Source: QHXW01 sp035297145
GTDB lineage: Bacteria; Acidobacteriota; Terriglobia; Bryobacterales; Bryobacteraceae
Reading direction: 5' to 3'
Assembly: GCA_035297145.1 (NCBI GenBank)
Contig: DATGZN010000093.1
Location: 124,001-188,000, forward strand
DNA: 64,000 nucleotides
Shown: one piece after another, positions 33,991-42,774 of the stretch
Position numbering within the stretch: the stretch's first letter is position 1
Layout: each line of letters starts with the position of its first letter
Translations under genes and position numbers: made by a program
The notes under the pieces: generated by a model
Told to the model about the DNA's origin: nothing
Seen by the model: only the letters and a program-made list of their open reading frames with translations
The model's database searches: none

Positions 33991-34872
33991 TTACGCGCGC
34001 CGCGCGAGCCACACATCGGCGGCCCAAAACACAAAGAATAGCACGCTCACCCATCCGTTCATGGTGAAGAACGCCGCATTCACCCGCGAGAGATCGTTCG
34101 GTTTTACCAGGCTGTGTTCGTAGACCAGCAGCAGCGCCACCGCGGCGACTCCGGCGAGGCTCAGCCATCCGAGGTCAAGATCGTGGACCAGCGCCAACAG
34201 GCACAGGATCATCAGGACATGCAGCAATTGGGAAACGCGCAACGCGTGCGCCACTCCGATCCGCCGCGGGAGGCTGAACAGGCTCTCGGCCACGTCGAAT
34301 TCATAGTCCTGGCACGAGTAAATGACGTCGAATCCCGCCGTCCAGAACATCACCGCGGCCGTGAGCCAGAGAATGTGCACATTGAGCGCACCCCGCACCG
34401 CGATCCACGCCGCCGCCGGCGCAATTCCCAGGGCGAATCCAAGCACCAGATGTGAAAATGCGGTAAATCGCTTCGTAAACGAGTAAAAGAAAATCACTCC
34501 CAGGGCAAGGGGCGCTAGCTTGAAGCACAGCGCGTTCAACTCGCGGGTGGCGTAAAGAAATACCAGGCCCGCGACCGCTACGAACCCCCATCCGAATGCC
34601 GCCGATAAGGTTCCCGCGGGAATGTGACGCATGCGCGTGCGCGGGTTGCGTGCATCGATTTCCGCATCCACCACGCGGTTGAATGCCATGGCCGCCGATC
34701 GCGCCCCCACCATCGCCACCACAATCCAGATAAGTTTCCACCGGAGCGCGGCCAGATTCATGCCGCTGTCGCGCGCCGCCAGCATGGCGCCAGTCAGCGC
34801 GAACGGCAGCGCGAAAACCGAGTGCTCGAACTTGATCATTTCGAGTGTCAGCCGGACTCGTTTCCAGAACAT
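33991..34872 (-). CDS. mqnP: UbiA-family prenyltransferase MqnP (futalosine pathway)
   Basis: 293 residues from ATG 34872 (FWKRVRLTLEMIKFEHSVF); TTG 34911 is a possible longer start. Polytopic membrane protein, about eight helices. First Asp-rich motif AFNRVVDAEIDARNPRTRMR binds the prenyl diphosphate, and the second is YSCQDYEFDVAE. Family members attach a polyprenyl chain to 4-hydroxybenzoate or, in this subgroup, to the futalosine-pathway intermediate. The coupling to mqnE (two-base gap) supports the menaquinone role over ubiquinone. The start is divergent from the DUF192 lipoprotein gene, 60 bp away. Confidence 0.88.
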   Translation of the reverse strand: MFWKRVRLTLEMIKFEHSVFALPFALTGAMLAARDSGMNLAALRWKLIWIVVAMVGARSAAMAFNRVVDAEIDARNPRTRMRHIPAGTLSAAFGWGFVAVAGLVFLYATRELNALCFKLAPLALGVIFFYSFTKRFTAFSHLVLGFALGIAPAAAWIAVRGALNVHILWLTAAVMFWTAGFDVIYSCQDYEFDVAESLFSLPRRIGVAHALRVSQLLHVLMILCLLALVHDLDLGWLSLAGVAAVALLLVYEHSLVKPNDLSRVNAAFFTMNGWVSVLFFVFWAADVWLARRA

Positions 34873-34932
34873 GGCGTGGAATCCGCTCGGGCCTCTGCCG
34901 CGCCGGAGCAAAAGAAGCTACCATCTTATCGC

Positions 34933-35385
34933 ATGCGTTTTTTCGTCCCCGTCCTGATGGTCATCTGCTTCAGTCTAAGCTGTAGCCGCACCGACGACAG
35001 TTCCAGCGACCAGGCCAGCACCACAGCCATCGGTCTACCCGACGGAACGGAGATACGCGCCGAAGTATTGACTAAGTCAGTTGATATGGAGCATGGCATG
35101 ATGTACCGCGACGCTCTCCCCCAGGGCCGCGGCCTTCTCTTTGTCCATCAAAGGCCCGCCTACTTGCGCTACTGGATGGCCAATGTCAAAGCGCCCCTCG
35201 ACATCATTTTCATGGACACGGGTCATAAGATCATGGAAATTTCCGCCGACACACCCATCTGCACCACCAAACCCGAGGACTGTCTCACCTATGGCGGCCA
35301 TCACCTGGAACAGTTCGTGCTTGAGTTGCGCGCCGGCGAAGCCAGGCGGCTCGGACTTCACGAAGGCCAAACGCTGCGCTTCTGA
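34933..35385 (+). CDS. DUF192 family lipoprotein
   Basis: 150 residues from ATG 34933; the frame is open upstream but antisense to mqnP. Lipoprotein-type signal FVPVLMVICFSLSC. The DUF192 core follows: EVLTKSVDMEHGMMYRDALPQGRGLLFVHQ, LRYWMANVKAPLDIIFMD, then a variable loop and YGGHHLEQFVLELRAGEARRLGLHEGQTLRF. A small beta-barrel family, exported and widespread, with no established biochemical role. Nothing in the neighbourhood (mqnP, larB) assigns one. Confidence 0.88.
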   Translation: MRFFVPVLMVICFSLSCSRTDDSSSDQASTTAIGLPDGTEIRAEVLTKSVDMEHGMMYRDALPQGRGLLFVHQRPAYLRYWMANVKAPLDIIFMDTGHKIMEISADTPICTTKPEDCLTYGGHHLEQFVLELRAGEARRLGLHEGQTLRF

Positions 35386-35390
35386 GTTGA

Positions 35391-35410
35391 CTCTCTGCGC
35401 CTCTGCGGTG
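35391..35410 (+). repeat. CTCTGCG-type short repeat in the larB leader
   Basis: CTCTCTGCGCCTCTGCGGTG is a near-tandem of CTCTGCG units just upstream of larB. From memory, very similar strings recur as short dispersed sequences in genomes of several soil phyla and give spurious open frames reading SPQRRRE on the other strand, as here. Only one copy was noticed in the window. Confidence 0.3.
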
Positions 35411-35441
35411 AAATTGAGATAACCCTGTTATTCTGAGGTCT

Positions 35442-36188
35442 ATGAATCAGGATCAGCTCCGCACGCTGCTGGAGCAAGTGCGCGAAGGCGCCGTCGATGT
35501 CGATGCCGCGCTCGCCCGCGTACGCCACATGCCGTTCGAAGACCTGGGCTTCGCCAAGGTCGACCACCACCGCGAACTGCGCCACGGCATGCCGGAAGTG
35601 ATCCTCGCCAAGGGCAAGACCCCCGATCAGGTCCTGACCATCGCTCAGCACCTGCTGGCGGTCTCTCAGAATGTGCTGATCACGCGCGCCGACGCAGCCA
35701 CCGCCGCCCTCATCCAGCAACACATGGCCGGCGCAGAACACTTTCCACTCTCCGGCGCCATCCGCTTCTGGCGCGACAAGACCCTCCGCGGAAAAGGCAA
35801 AATCGCCGTTGTTTGCGCCGGCACCAGCGACATTCCGGTGGCCGAGGAAGCTCAAATCACCGCGGAGGTGATGGGCAACCAGGTGGAATCCATCCACGAC
35901 ATCGGTGTCGCGGGCATTCATCGTCTCTTAGAAAACAGTTCGCGTCTGGCGGAAGCGCGGGTCGTCGTGGTCTGCGCCGGCATGGAAGGGGCGCTCCCCA
36001 GCGCGGTCGGCGGCCTTGTTTCCTGCCCCGTAATCGCCGTACCCACCAGCGTCGGCTACGGCGCAAGCTTCCATGGCCTCGCGGCGCTGCTCGGCATGCT
36101 CAACAGTTGCGCCAGCAACGTGACTGTCGTCAACATCGACAACGGTTTTGGCGCCGGATATGTAGCGAGTTTGATCAACCGGCTATAA
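35442..36188 (+). CDS. larB: Pyridinium biscarboxylic acid synthase LarB (nickel-pincer cofactor)
   Basis: 248 residues, with CTGAGG seven bases before the ATG. The N-terminal helical part (GFAKVDHHRELRHGMPEVILAKGKT) and the PurE/AIR-carboxylase-like C-terminal core (KIAVVCAGTSDIPVAEEAQITAEVMG, DIGVAGIHRLL, VVCAGMEGALPSAVGGLVSCPVIAVPTSVGYGAS, NIDNGFGAGY) are those of LarB. It carboxylates and hydrolyses nicotinate adenine dinucleotide in the first step of the nickel-pincer cofactor of lactate racemase and related enzymes. larC and larE are not in the window. Confidence 0.93.
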   Translation: MNQDQLRTLLEQVREGAVDVDAALARVRHMPFEDLGFAKVDHHRELRHGMPEVILAKGKTPDQVLTIAQHLLAVSQNVLITRADAATAALIQQHMAGAEHFPLSGAIRFWRDKTLRGKGKIAVVCAGTSDIPVAEEAQITAEVMGNQVESIHDIGVAGIHRLLENSSRLAEARVVVVCAGMEGALPSAVGGLVSCPVIAVPTSVGYGASFHGLAALLGMLNSCASNVTVVNIDNGFGAGYVASLINRL

Positions 36189-36207
36189 GTCGAGGTACCC
36201 TATCTAT

Positions 36208-36729
36208 ATGCCCTCCACCACGCTGGTATCAGTTGAGGAATATCTCACAACCAGCTACCATCCCGACGTTGAATACGTCGATGGAGAACTGGTCGAGAGG
36301 AACGTGGGGGAGACGGACCATTCGAGACTGCAACTCATGATCGGTGCATATCTCGCACGTCATGAGCAGAAATGGGGTATTTCGGCGTACCCGGAGTGCC
36401 GGACTCAGATTTTACCGAAGCGCTTCCGCGTGCCCGACCTCTGCGTCCTTCTTGGTCGTGAGACCGAAGATCAGATCATCCGCAAGCCTCCGTTCCTGTG
36501 TATTGAAATCCTATCCAAAGACGATCGCGCCGAAGACATTCAGGAAAAAATCGAAGAGTATCTCGCCTTCGGCGTAAAGTACGTCTGGATCATCAACCAC
36601 CGCAAGCGCCTTGCCTATGTGCACACGTCTGTAGGCACGACCAAGGCCGAAGGCGGTATTTTGAAAACCGCCGATCCCGAAATCATCGTGCCGCTCGCCA
36701 CCGTCTGGCCCAAGTGGGCCCAGCGATAA
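36208..36729 (+). CDS. Uma2 family (DUF820) putative nuclease
   Basis: 173 residues. The PD-(D/E)xK-like core of the Uma2 family is visible: YHPDVEYVDGELVER, then RFRVPDLCVLLG (catalytic Asp), PPFLCIEILSKDD (E-x-x), then DIQEKIEEYLAFGVKYVWIINHRKRLAYVH. The family is greatly expanded in cyanobacteria and several soil phyla; nuclease activity is assumed from the fold, and no biological role is firmly established. It stands alone between larB and the palindromic element at 36759. Confidence 0.85.
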   Translation: MPSTTLVSVEEYLTTSYHPDVEYVDGELVERNVGETDHSRLQLMIGAYLARHEQKWGISAYPECRTQILPKRFRVPDLCVLLGRETEDQIIRKPPFLCIEILSKDDRAEDIQEKIEEYLAFGVKYVWIINHRKRLAYVHTSVGTTKAEGGILKTADPEIIVPLATVWPKWAQR

Positions 36730-36758
36730 ATCCCGCTGATCTCCCAGAGCGCACACGT

Positions 36759-36855
36759 CGCAATTCGGGGACTGGCTTCGAAATTCCGACGAACGGAATC
36801 TCGCAAACGGTTGGTGTCCCGATGCGGAATTTCGTTGCCTGTACGCGAATTGCCC
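36759..36855 (-). repeat. 97-bp palindromic interspersed element, copy A
   Basis: Read on the - strand this sequence matches 57328-57424 over its full 97 bases. Shared blocks are GGGCAATTCG, AGGCAACGAAATTCC, ATCGGG, CGTTCG, GGAATTTCGAAGCCAGTCCC and GAATTGCG. The ends are inverted repeats (GGGCAATTCG against CGAATTGC), with a second nested pair, CGAAATTCC and GGAATTTCG, so the whole unit can fold on itself. The terminal GGGCAATTCG directly follows the stop codon of the ADOP gene (TAA, complement of 36856-36858). It has no coding capacity. Confidence 0.75.
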
Positions 36856-39501
36856 TTACTCTTCCCGCAGCGCCGCCATCGGATCAATCCGCGAAGCCCT
36901 CCACGCCGGCAAAGCCGACGAAGCAATCGCCAGCAGCATTAGCACCACCGGCATAACCACGAAGGTCGCGCCATCGAGCGCAGTCACCCCATAAAGCATC
37001 GATTGCAGATACCGCGTCAGCGCCCACGCGCCGCCGAGCCCTGCCACTACAGCCAGCGCCGCAAGCACCGCACTCTCTCCTACCACCAGCCGCCGCACCT
37101 CACGCGCCTGCGCGCCCATCGCGATGCGAATGCCAATCTCCCGCGTGCGCCGCGTCACCAGGTACGACAACACTCCATAAACCCCTAGCGCCGATAGCAC
37201 TAAAGCAATCATCGCGAACGTCCCGATCAGCGCCAGGTGGAATCGTTGCGGCGCCAGCGAATTCGCCAGCCGCTCGTCCATCGTCTTCACATCAAACACA
37301 GGCTGGTTGCGATCCACCGCGTATACCTGGCCTTCCACCGCGTGAATCGCCGCTCGCGGATCGCCAGCAGTTCGAACAATCAGGCCCATACGCGTTTCGA
37401 ACGGGTAGTCGGTCTGGCAGGTGCATTGGTAAATGACCGGTGTTGGTTCGGCTCCGAGCGCACTCCCACGGATGCTGCCAACCACTCCCACAATCGTCCG
37501 CGGGACCGGATGGCGCCCATCAGAAGTGAGCTCCTGCCCGATTGGATTCTCCCCCGGGAATATCGTGCGCGCGAACGCTTCGTTGACAATGATCTTGCTT
37601 GTCGACTTCTGGTTATCATCCAGATCGAAAAGACGCCCACGGCGCAGAGGTATCCGGAGTGTCTGGAAAAAATCGCGGCTCACGTCCGCCACACTCGCCT
37701 GAGGTCGCTGCGCCAGTGGAACCGGGGGGCGGTGCGCAATTTCAAATCGGTTGAAGTTAAGCCATGACTCTCCCAGAGGAATCTGCGTCGAAACTGCTGC
37801 ACCGCGAACCATGGGAAGCTGCTGGACGCGCTGCAACACGTCTTCATAGAAAGCCCTCTGGCCTTCGGGTGTTGCGTAGCGCGAGCCCACCAGATTCACG
37901 CGCATTGTGAGCAGGTTCTCAGCCGGAAATCCGAGATCCGTGGCGGCAAGATTCACGAAACTTCGGAACAGCAAACCGGCGCCGATCAGCAACACGAGCG
38001 AGATGCCCAATTCTGCCACCACCAGCAATTGACGCAGCCGGACGGCGCCCCTCCCGCCGCTCTGCGTATGGCCACCGGACTTCAGCGCATCGTGAACACT
38101 GACTCCCGTAGCTACCACAGCTGGCGCCATGCCAAAGATCAGCCCGGTCACGAGAGTCAGCCCAAGAGTGAATGCCAGGATGGGAACGTCGATAGAGATC
38201 TCCGGATATCTCACCAGCAGCAGCGGCTTCCAGGCATTCAGACCGGTCACTGCCAGGAACGCAACCGCGACACCCGCCAGCCCCCCCGGGAGCGCCAGCA
38301 TCAGACTTTCTGTCAGCATCTGCTGGATAATCCGCCGGCGATGCGACCCCAGCGCCATCCGAACCGCCAACTCGCGTTGCCTTGCGCTGGCGCGGGCCAG
38401 CAACAGATTTGCCACGTTCACGCAGGCAATCAACAGAACCAGACCCACAGCTCCGCTCAACACAAGTAGTGCCGGCCGCACGTCTCCCGTAAGGCGCTCC
38501 TGCAGAGGCTGAGTATTGATAGACATCCCCTTCAAGAATCCGGCTGCCTCGAACTCCTTCGGGTACTCTGCGCGAATGCTGCGCGTGAGCCTTCTCATCT
38601 CCGTAGCCAATTCGGTCCCGCTCACTCCCGGCTTCAGCCGCGCCAGTATTCTCACAAGCCTCATCGGACGACTCGCGCTTCGCGGTCTTTGTGTGGCTTC
38701 GTCCATCTGGAATGGCATGAAAATCTGCATTCCGCTTGGGTAATCAAATCCCTGCGGCATGACTCCGATGATCGTGTTTGGCAGCCGATCGAGAGTAATC
38801 GTTGTCCCCACGGCGTGTGGATTGCTCCCCAGGTGGCTCCTCCAGAACGCATAGCTCACAACCACCACTGCCGGCGCCTTCTCTCCCTGCTCCTCAGATG
38901 CGAGATACCGTCCCATCAAGGGTCGCGTTCCCATCACGCGGAAGAACGACGGCGTAACGGCCACCGCGTCGAGTTGCTCCGGCTTCTCGATGCCAGTCCA
39001 ATTGACCGTCAGCTCACTGTATGCCGCGACATCTTCGAACACGCGGTTTTGCTCGCGCATACTGTAGTAGTCCGCTCCTATACCCTCTGCCGGACCCGGC
39101 CCGATGTGCTCGATCACCGCATGAATCCGCTCCGACCCCGGATATGGCAGCGGCCGCAGCAAAATCGAATTCACAATGCTGAAGACCGTCGTGTTCGCCC
39201 CGATGCAGATAGCCAGCGTTAGCCCCGCCGTCAGCGCCAGCATCGGGTCCCGCCGCAGCCCGCGCAACGCGTAGCGCAAGTCCTGAGTGAGTCGATCGAG
39301 CCATCCCCAGCTCCACACCTCGCGGCTCGCTTCTGCAATCAGCATGGCGTTTCCAAACTCTCGTGCCGCTCTATGCCGCGCCTCCTGTTCGGACATTCCC
39401 GCCTCCACCAGATCCGCGACCTTTTCCTCGATGTGCTCCGCCACTTCTTTCGCGGCGTCCGCCGCTTGCCGGCGACGCAAAACGTGCTCGAACCAGGACA
39501 T
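36856..39501 (-). CDS. ADOP-class ABC permease, PadR-linked, copy 2 (881 aa)
   Basis: N-terminal cytosolic helical domain (about 1-60: EVAEHIEEKVADLVEAGMSEQEARHRAAREFGN) typical of ADOPs under PadR control, then LTQDLRYALRGLRRDPMLALTAGL, first helix ICIGANTTVFSIVNSILL, MacB-like periplasmic domain, FtsX helices (LVLSGAVGLVLLIACVNVANLLLA), second periplasmic domain and second FtsX triplet ending SRIDPMAALREE. It is plainly a tandem duplicate of the next ADOP (39511-42144), with long stretches identical even at DNA level, especially at both ends. It starts 9 bases after the upstream ADOP's stop, so it is third in a padR-adop-adop operon. No ATPase partner nearby. Confidence 0.92.
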   Translation of the reverse strand: MSWFEHVLRRRQAADAAKEVAEHIEEKVADLVEAGMSEQEARHRAAREFGNAMLIAEASREVWSWGWLDRLTQDLRYALRGLRRDPMLALTAGLTLAICIGANTTVFSIVNSILLRPLPYPGSERIHAVIEHIGPGPAEGIGADYYSMREQNRVFEDVAAYSELTVNWTGIEKPEQLDAVAVTPSFFRVMGTRPLMGRYLASEEQGEKAPAVVVVSYAFWRSHLGSNPHAVGTTITLDRLPNTIIGVMPQGFDYPSGMQIFMPFQMDEATQRPRSASRPMRLVRILARLKPGVSGTELATEMRRLTRSIRAEYPKEFEAAGFLKGMSINTQPLQERLTGDVRPALLVLSGAVGLVLLIACVNVANLLLARASARQRELAVRMALGSHRRRIIQQMLTESLMLALPGGLAGVAVAFLAVTGLNAWKPLLLVRYPEISIDVPILAFTLGLTLVTGLIFGMAPAVVATGVSVHDALKSGGHTQSGGRGAVRLRQLLVVAELGISLVLLIGAGLLFRSFVNLAATDLGFPAENLLTMRVNLVGSRYATPEGQRAFYEDVLQRVQQLPMVRGAAVSTQIPLGESWLNFNRFEIAHRPPVPLAQRPQASVADVSRDFFQTLRIPLRRGRLFDLDDNQKSTSKIIVNEAFARTIFPGENPIGQELTSDGRHPVPRTIVGVVGSIRGSALGAEPTPVIYQCTCQTDYPFETRMGLIVRTAGDPRAAIHAVEGQVYAVDRNQPVFDVKTMDERLANSLAPQRFHLALIGTFAMIALVLSALGVYGVLSYLVTRRTREIGIRIAMGAQAREVRRLVVGESAVLAALAVVAGLGGAWALTRYLQSMLYGVTALDGATFVVMPVVLMLLAIASSALPAWRASRIDPMAALREE

Positions 39502-39510
39502 ATCGGCCTC

Positions 39511-42144
39511 CTACTCTTCCCGCAACGTCGTCATCGGATCGATCCGCGAGGCCCGCCACGCCGGCAGCACAGACGAAGCAATCGCCAGCGCCACCAGCAC
39601 AACCGGCATAACCGCAAATGTCGCGCCATCCAATGCTGTCACGCCATAGAGCATCGATTGCAGATAGCGTGTCAGCGCCCATGCGCCGCCCAGCCCTGCC
39701 ACCACTGCCAGCGCCGAGAGCACCACGCTCTCTCCCACCACCAGCCGCTGAACCTCACGAGGCTGCGCTCCCATCGCGATGCGAATCCCGATCTCCCGCG
39801 TGCGCCGCGTCACCAAGTAGGACAGCACGCCATAAACCCCCAGTGCTGAAAGCACCAAAGCAATCACCGCGAACGTTCCGATCAGCACCAGATGAAACCG
39901 CTGCGGCGCCAGCGAATTCGCCAGCCGCTCGTCCATCGTCTTCACATCGAATACAGGCTGGTTGCGGTCCACCGCGTATACCTGGCCCTCGACTGCGCGA
40001 ATCGCTGCTCGCGGGTCGCCGGTGGTTCGTACGATTACACCCATGCGCGTCTCGAACGGGCTGTCGGTCTGGAACGTGCAACGATAAATCAACGGCTCCG
40101 GCTCCGCGCCGAGCGCACTCCCACGGATATTGCCGACAACTCCCACGATCGTCCATTGCGAGCCACGCCGGTCTACCACGAGGCGCTGTCCGAGTGGATT
40201 TTCTCCCGGTAGTATCTCGCGCGCGAAGGCCTCGTTCACCACGATCTTTTCCGTCGATCTCTGAGTGTCCTCAAAACCAAAGATCCGGCCGCTCCGTAAT
40301 GGAATTCCAAGCGTCTGGAAGAAATCACGCTGCACCATGGCAGTGCCGGCCCGGGGCGCCTGCGCCATCGGAAGAGGTGGGTGGCCGGCAATCTGAAACA
40401 CCCAAATCAACAACCACGGCTCTCCTAAAGGAATCTCCGTCGAAACAGTTGCGCGCCGCACCATCGGAAGCTGTTTGATCCTCTGCAAGACCTCCTCATA
40501 GAAAGCCTTCTGTCCCGCAGCCTTCGCATACTGCAAACCGGCCAGGTTCACGCGCATTGTGAGCAGGCTCTCAGCCTGAAATCCCAGGTCCGTCTTCGCA
40601 AGCTTCACGAAGCTTCGAAAAAGCAAGCCCGCCCCAATGAGCAGTACGAGCGATACACCCAACTCCGCCACCACCAGCAACTGACGTAACCTTGTGGCGC
40701 CTCTTCCGCCGCTGTGCATCTGCCCGCCAGATTTCAAAGCGTCGTAGATGTTAGCGCCCGTGGCTGCCACGGCAGGCGCCATGCCGAAAATCAGCCCAGT
40801 CCCGAGAGTCGCCGCCACTGTGAACGCCAGGGTGGAGACATCCATCGAGATTTCCGGATACCTCACCAGCACAAGAGGCTTCCAGGCATTCAAAACAGTC
40901 ACCGCCACCGAGGCTATTGCAATACCTGCCAAGCCGCCGGGCAATGCCAGTATCACGCTTTCGGTCAGCATCTGCTGGATGATCCGCCGTCGATGCGACC
41001 CTATCGCCATACGAACGGCCAATTCCTTTTGCCGCGCGGCCGCACGGGCCAGCAGCAGGTTCGCCACGTTCACACACGCGATCAACAGCACCAGCCCAAC
41101 CGCTCCGCTCAACACCAATAACGCGGGACGCACATCACCCGTGAGGCGCTCTTGCAGCGGCTCGGCATGGATAGACATTCCTTTCAGAAAACCCCTTGAC
41201 TCGAATTCTCTCGGGTACTCTGCCCGAATGTTGTGCGTAAGCCGGCTCATCTCGGTGGCCAATTGAGTCTGGCCGACGCCGAGCCTCAGCCGCGCCAGCA
41301 TACTAACCCCCCGCATCATCCGGGTCACCGATCGTGGCCTCTGCGTTGTCTCGTCCATTGGCAGCGGGCAGTAAATGTGGGTTCCGCTCGGATAATCAAA
41401 ACCCTGTGGCATGACTCCGATGATCGTGTTGGGTACGCGATCCAGGGTGATCGTCCTACCAACCACGTGAGGATCACTGTCCAGGCGGCTGCGCCAGAAT
41501 GCGTAACTCAGAACCACAACCGACGGAGCCTTCTCACCCTGCTCCTCCGGGGCGAGATAGCGCCCCATCATCGGCTGCGTTTCCATGACACGGAAGAATG
41601 ATGGCGATACCTGCGCGACGTCCAACTGTTCCGGTTTCTCCACGCCGGTCCAGTTGACGGTCGTTTGGTCATACGCCGCAACATCCTCGAAAACCCGGTT
41701 TTCATCGCGCAAACTGTAATAATCTGGTCCGGTGCCGGTCTCTGCCTCCCGCCCCATCCGCTCGCTGACCCAGTAAATCCGCCCTGATCCCGGATACGGC
41801 AGCGGTCGCAGCAAAATCGAATTCACAATGCTGAAGACCGTCGTGTTCGCCCCGATGCAGATCGCCAGTGTCAGCCCCGCCGTCAGCGCCAGCATCGGGT
41901 CCCGCCGCAGCCCGCGTACTGCGTAGCGCAAGTCCTGAGTGAGTCGATCAAGCCATCCCCAACTCCACACCTCGCGGCTCGTTTCCGCAATCAGTATGGC
42001 GTTCCCGAACTCCCGCGCCGCCTGGTGCCGCGCTTCCTGTTCGGGCATGCCCGCCTCCACCAGGTCCGCGACCCTTTCCTCGAGGTGCGCCGCTATTTCC
42101 TGCGCGGCCTCCGCGGCCATGCGCCGGCGCTGCCACCACCTCAT
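39511..42144 (-). CDS. ADOP-class ABC permease, PadR-linked, copy 1 (877 aa)
   Basis: Same domain order as the 881-residue neighbour: helical N-domain (EIAAHLEERVADLVEAGMPEQEARHQAAREFGN), membrane helix, periplasmic MacB-like domain, FtsX triplet, second periplasmic domain, FtsX triplet ending SRIDPMTTLREE. The ATG overlaps the padR stop by ATGA (42141-42144), so the gene is translationally coupled to the regulator. The copies differ most in the two periplasmic domains, for example around the IAGHPPLPMAQAPRAGTA segment, which suggests divergence in what they bind while the membrane parts stay alike. Confidence 0.92.
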   Translation of the reverse strand: MRWWQRRRMAAEAAQEIAAHLEERVADLVEAGMPEQEARHQAAREFGNAILIAETSREVWSWGWLDRLTQDLRYAVRGLRRDPMLALTAGLTLAICIGANTTVFSIVNSILLRPLPYPGSGRIYWVSERMGREAETGTGPDYYSLRDENRVFEDVAAYDQTTVNWTGVEKPEQLDVAQVSPSFFRVMETQPMMGRYLAPEEQGEKAPSVVVLSYAFWRSRLDSDPHVVGRTITLDRVPNTIIGVMPQGFDYPSGTHIYCPLPMDETTQRPRSVTRMMRGVSMLARLRLGVGQTQLATEMSRLTHNIRAEYPREFESRGFLKGMSIHAEPLQERLTGDVRPALLVLSGAVGLVLLIACVNVANLLLARAAARQKELAVRMAIGSHRRRIIQQMLTESVILALPGGLAGIAIASVAVTVLNAWKPLVLVRYPEISMDVSTLAFTVAATLGTGLIFGMAPAVAATGANIYDALKSGGQMHSGGRGATRLRQLLVVAELGVSLVLLIGAGLLFRSFVKLAKTDLGFQAESLLTMRVNLAGLQYAKAAGQKAFYEEVLQRIKQLPMVRRATVSTEIPLGEPWLLIWVFQIAGHPPLPMAQAPRAGTAMVQRDFFQTLGIPLRSGRIFGFEDTQRSTEKIVVNEAFAREILPGENPLGQRLVVDRRGSQWTIVGVVGNIRGSALGAEPEPLIYRCTFQTDSPFETRMGVIVRTTGDPRAAIRAVEGQVYAVDRNQPVFDVKTMDERLANSLAPQRFHLVLIGTFAVIALVLSALGVYGVLSYLVTRRTREIGIRIAMGAQPREVQRLVVGESVVLSALAVVAGLGGAWALTRYLQSMLYGVTALDGATFAVMPVVLVALAIASSVLPAWRASRIDPMTTLREE

Positions 42145-42479
42145 GACTCACTCGGCCTCATCACCCGCGCAATCCCATCCAGCATGCGGTCGAAACTCGA
42201 TATTTCCCGTTCGAGCTGTTTTCGCCCCGCCGGCAGGATCTTGTAAACCCGCACTTGCCGGTTGCGCGCTGAAACGCCCCATTCCGCCGCCACCCAGCCT
42301 GCCTTCAACATGCGCTGCAACGCCGGATAGAGCGAGCCTTCTTCAACTTGGAGTAAATCGTCCGATGTCCGCTTGATGAGCTGCGCGAGCGCGTAACCGT
42401 GCATAGGGCCGCGCCGCAACACCTGGAGGATCATCATTTCGAGTGCGCCGGGAAACAGATCACGCTGTTGTGTCTCCAT
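42141..42479 (-). CDS. PadR-family transcriptional regulator
   Basis: 112 residues from ATG 42479 (METQQRDLFPGALEMMILQVL). The frame can be extended to 42527, but that would include the promoter. Winged-helix domain: GALEMMILQVLRRGPMHGYALAQLIKR, VEEGSLYPALQRMLKAGWVAAEWG, then the wing RVYKILPAGRKQLEREI and a short C-terminal helix, typical of the small PadR-s2 group. First gene of the padR-adop-adop operon and overlaps the first permease (ATGA). It probably represses its own operon through the dyad at 42485-42506 and responds to a compound handled by the permeases (inference). Confidence 0.92.
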   Translation of the reverse strand: METQQRDLFPGALEMMILQVLRRGPMHGYALAQLIKRTSDDLLQVEEGSLYPALQRMLKAGWVAAEWGVSARNRQVRVYKILPAGRKQLEREISSFDRMLDGIARVMRPSES

Positions 42480-42484
42480 ACCTA

Positions 42485-42506
42485 TTTGCTCTATGCCTAG
42501 AGTAAA
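42485..42506. promoter_or_regulatory. Probable PadR operator (9-4-9 dyad)
   Basis: TTTGCTCTA-TGCC-TAGAGTAAA is an inverted repeat matching at 8 of 9 positions in each arm. It covers the -10 region of the padR promoter and ends six bases before the padR ATG. A dyad here is what autorepression by a PadR dimer would need. Confidence 0.5.
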
Positions 42507-42527
42507 CTTATATGTGACCGGAGTCAA
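42499..42527 (-). promoter_or_regulatory. padR-adop operon promoter
   Basis: On the - strand, TTGACT (42527-42522), a 17-base spacer and TACTCT (42504-42499). The -35 is five of six to consensus, while the -10 is weak, as expected for a regulated promoter. The start codon is 19 bases beyond the -10. The dyad at 42485-42506 overlaps it. Confidence 0.5.
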
Positions 42528-42579
42528 CGGCGCGTGCTAGAATCAAAAATTACAGTTTCTGAAGGAGATTTCCCCCATC

Positions 42580-42771
42580 ATGGCGAGAGTATGTGACGTT
42601 TGTGGCCGCGGCCCGCAGTTCGGGCACCGCATCAGCCACGCCCACAACGTGTCCAAGCGCCGCTGGAACCTGAACCTGCAATCGGTTCGCGCCGTAGTCA
42701 AAGGCGCCACCAAGCGCCTGCGCGTCTGCACATCCTGCATCCGCAGCGGCAAGGTTCAAAAAGCGGCTTAA
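42580..42771 (+). CDS. rpmB: Ribosomal protein bL28
   Basis: 63 residues, ATG with GAAGGAG upstream (42560-42566). bL28 of the zinc-ribbon type: MARVCDVCGRGPQFGHRISHAHNVSKRRWNLNLQ, then a basic middle and a second Cys pair in RVCTSCIRSGKV. The two CxxC pairs (CDVC and CTSC) indicate the C+ form that binds zinc. Located on the large ribosomal subunit. A single gene facing the padR operon; its stop is three bases from the end of the convergent gene. Confidence 0.97.
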   Translation: MARVCDVCGRGPQFGHRISHAHNVSKRRWNLNLQSVRAVVKGATKRLRVCTSCIRSGKVQKAA

Positions 42772-42774
42772 CCC

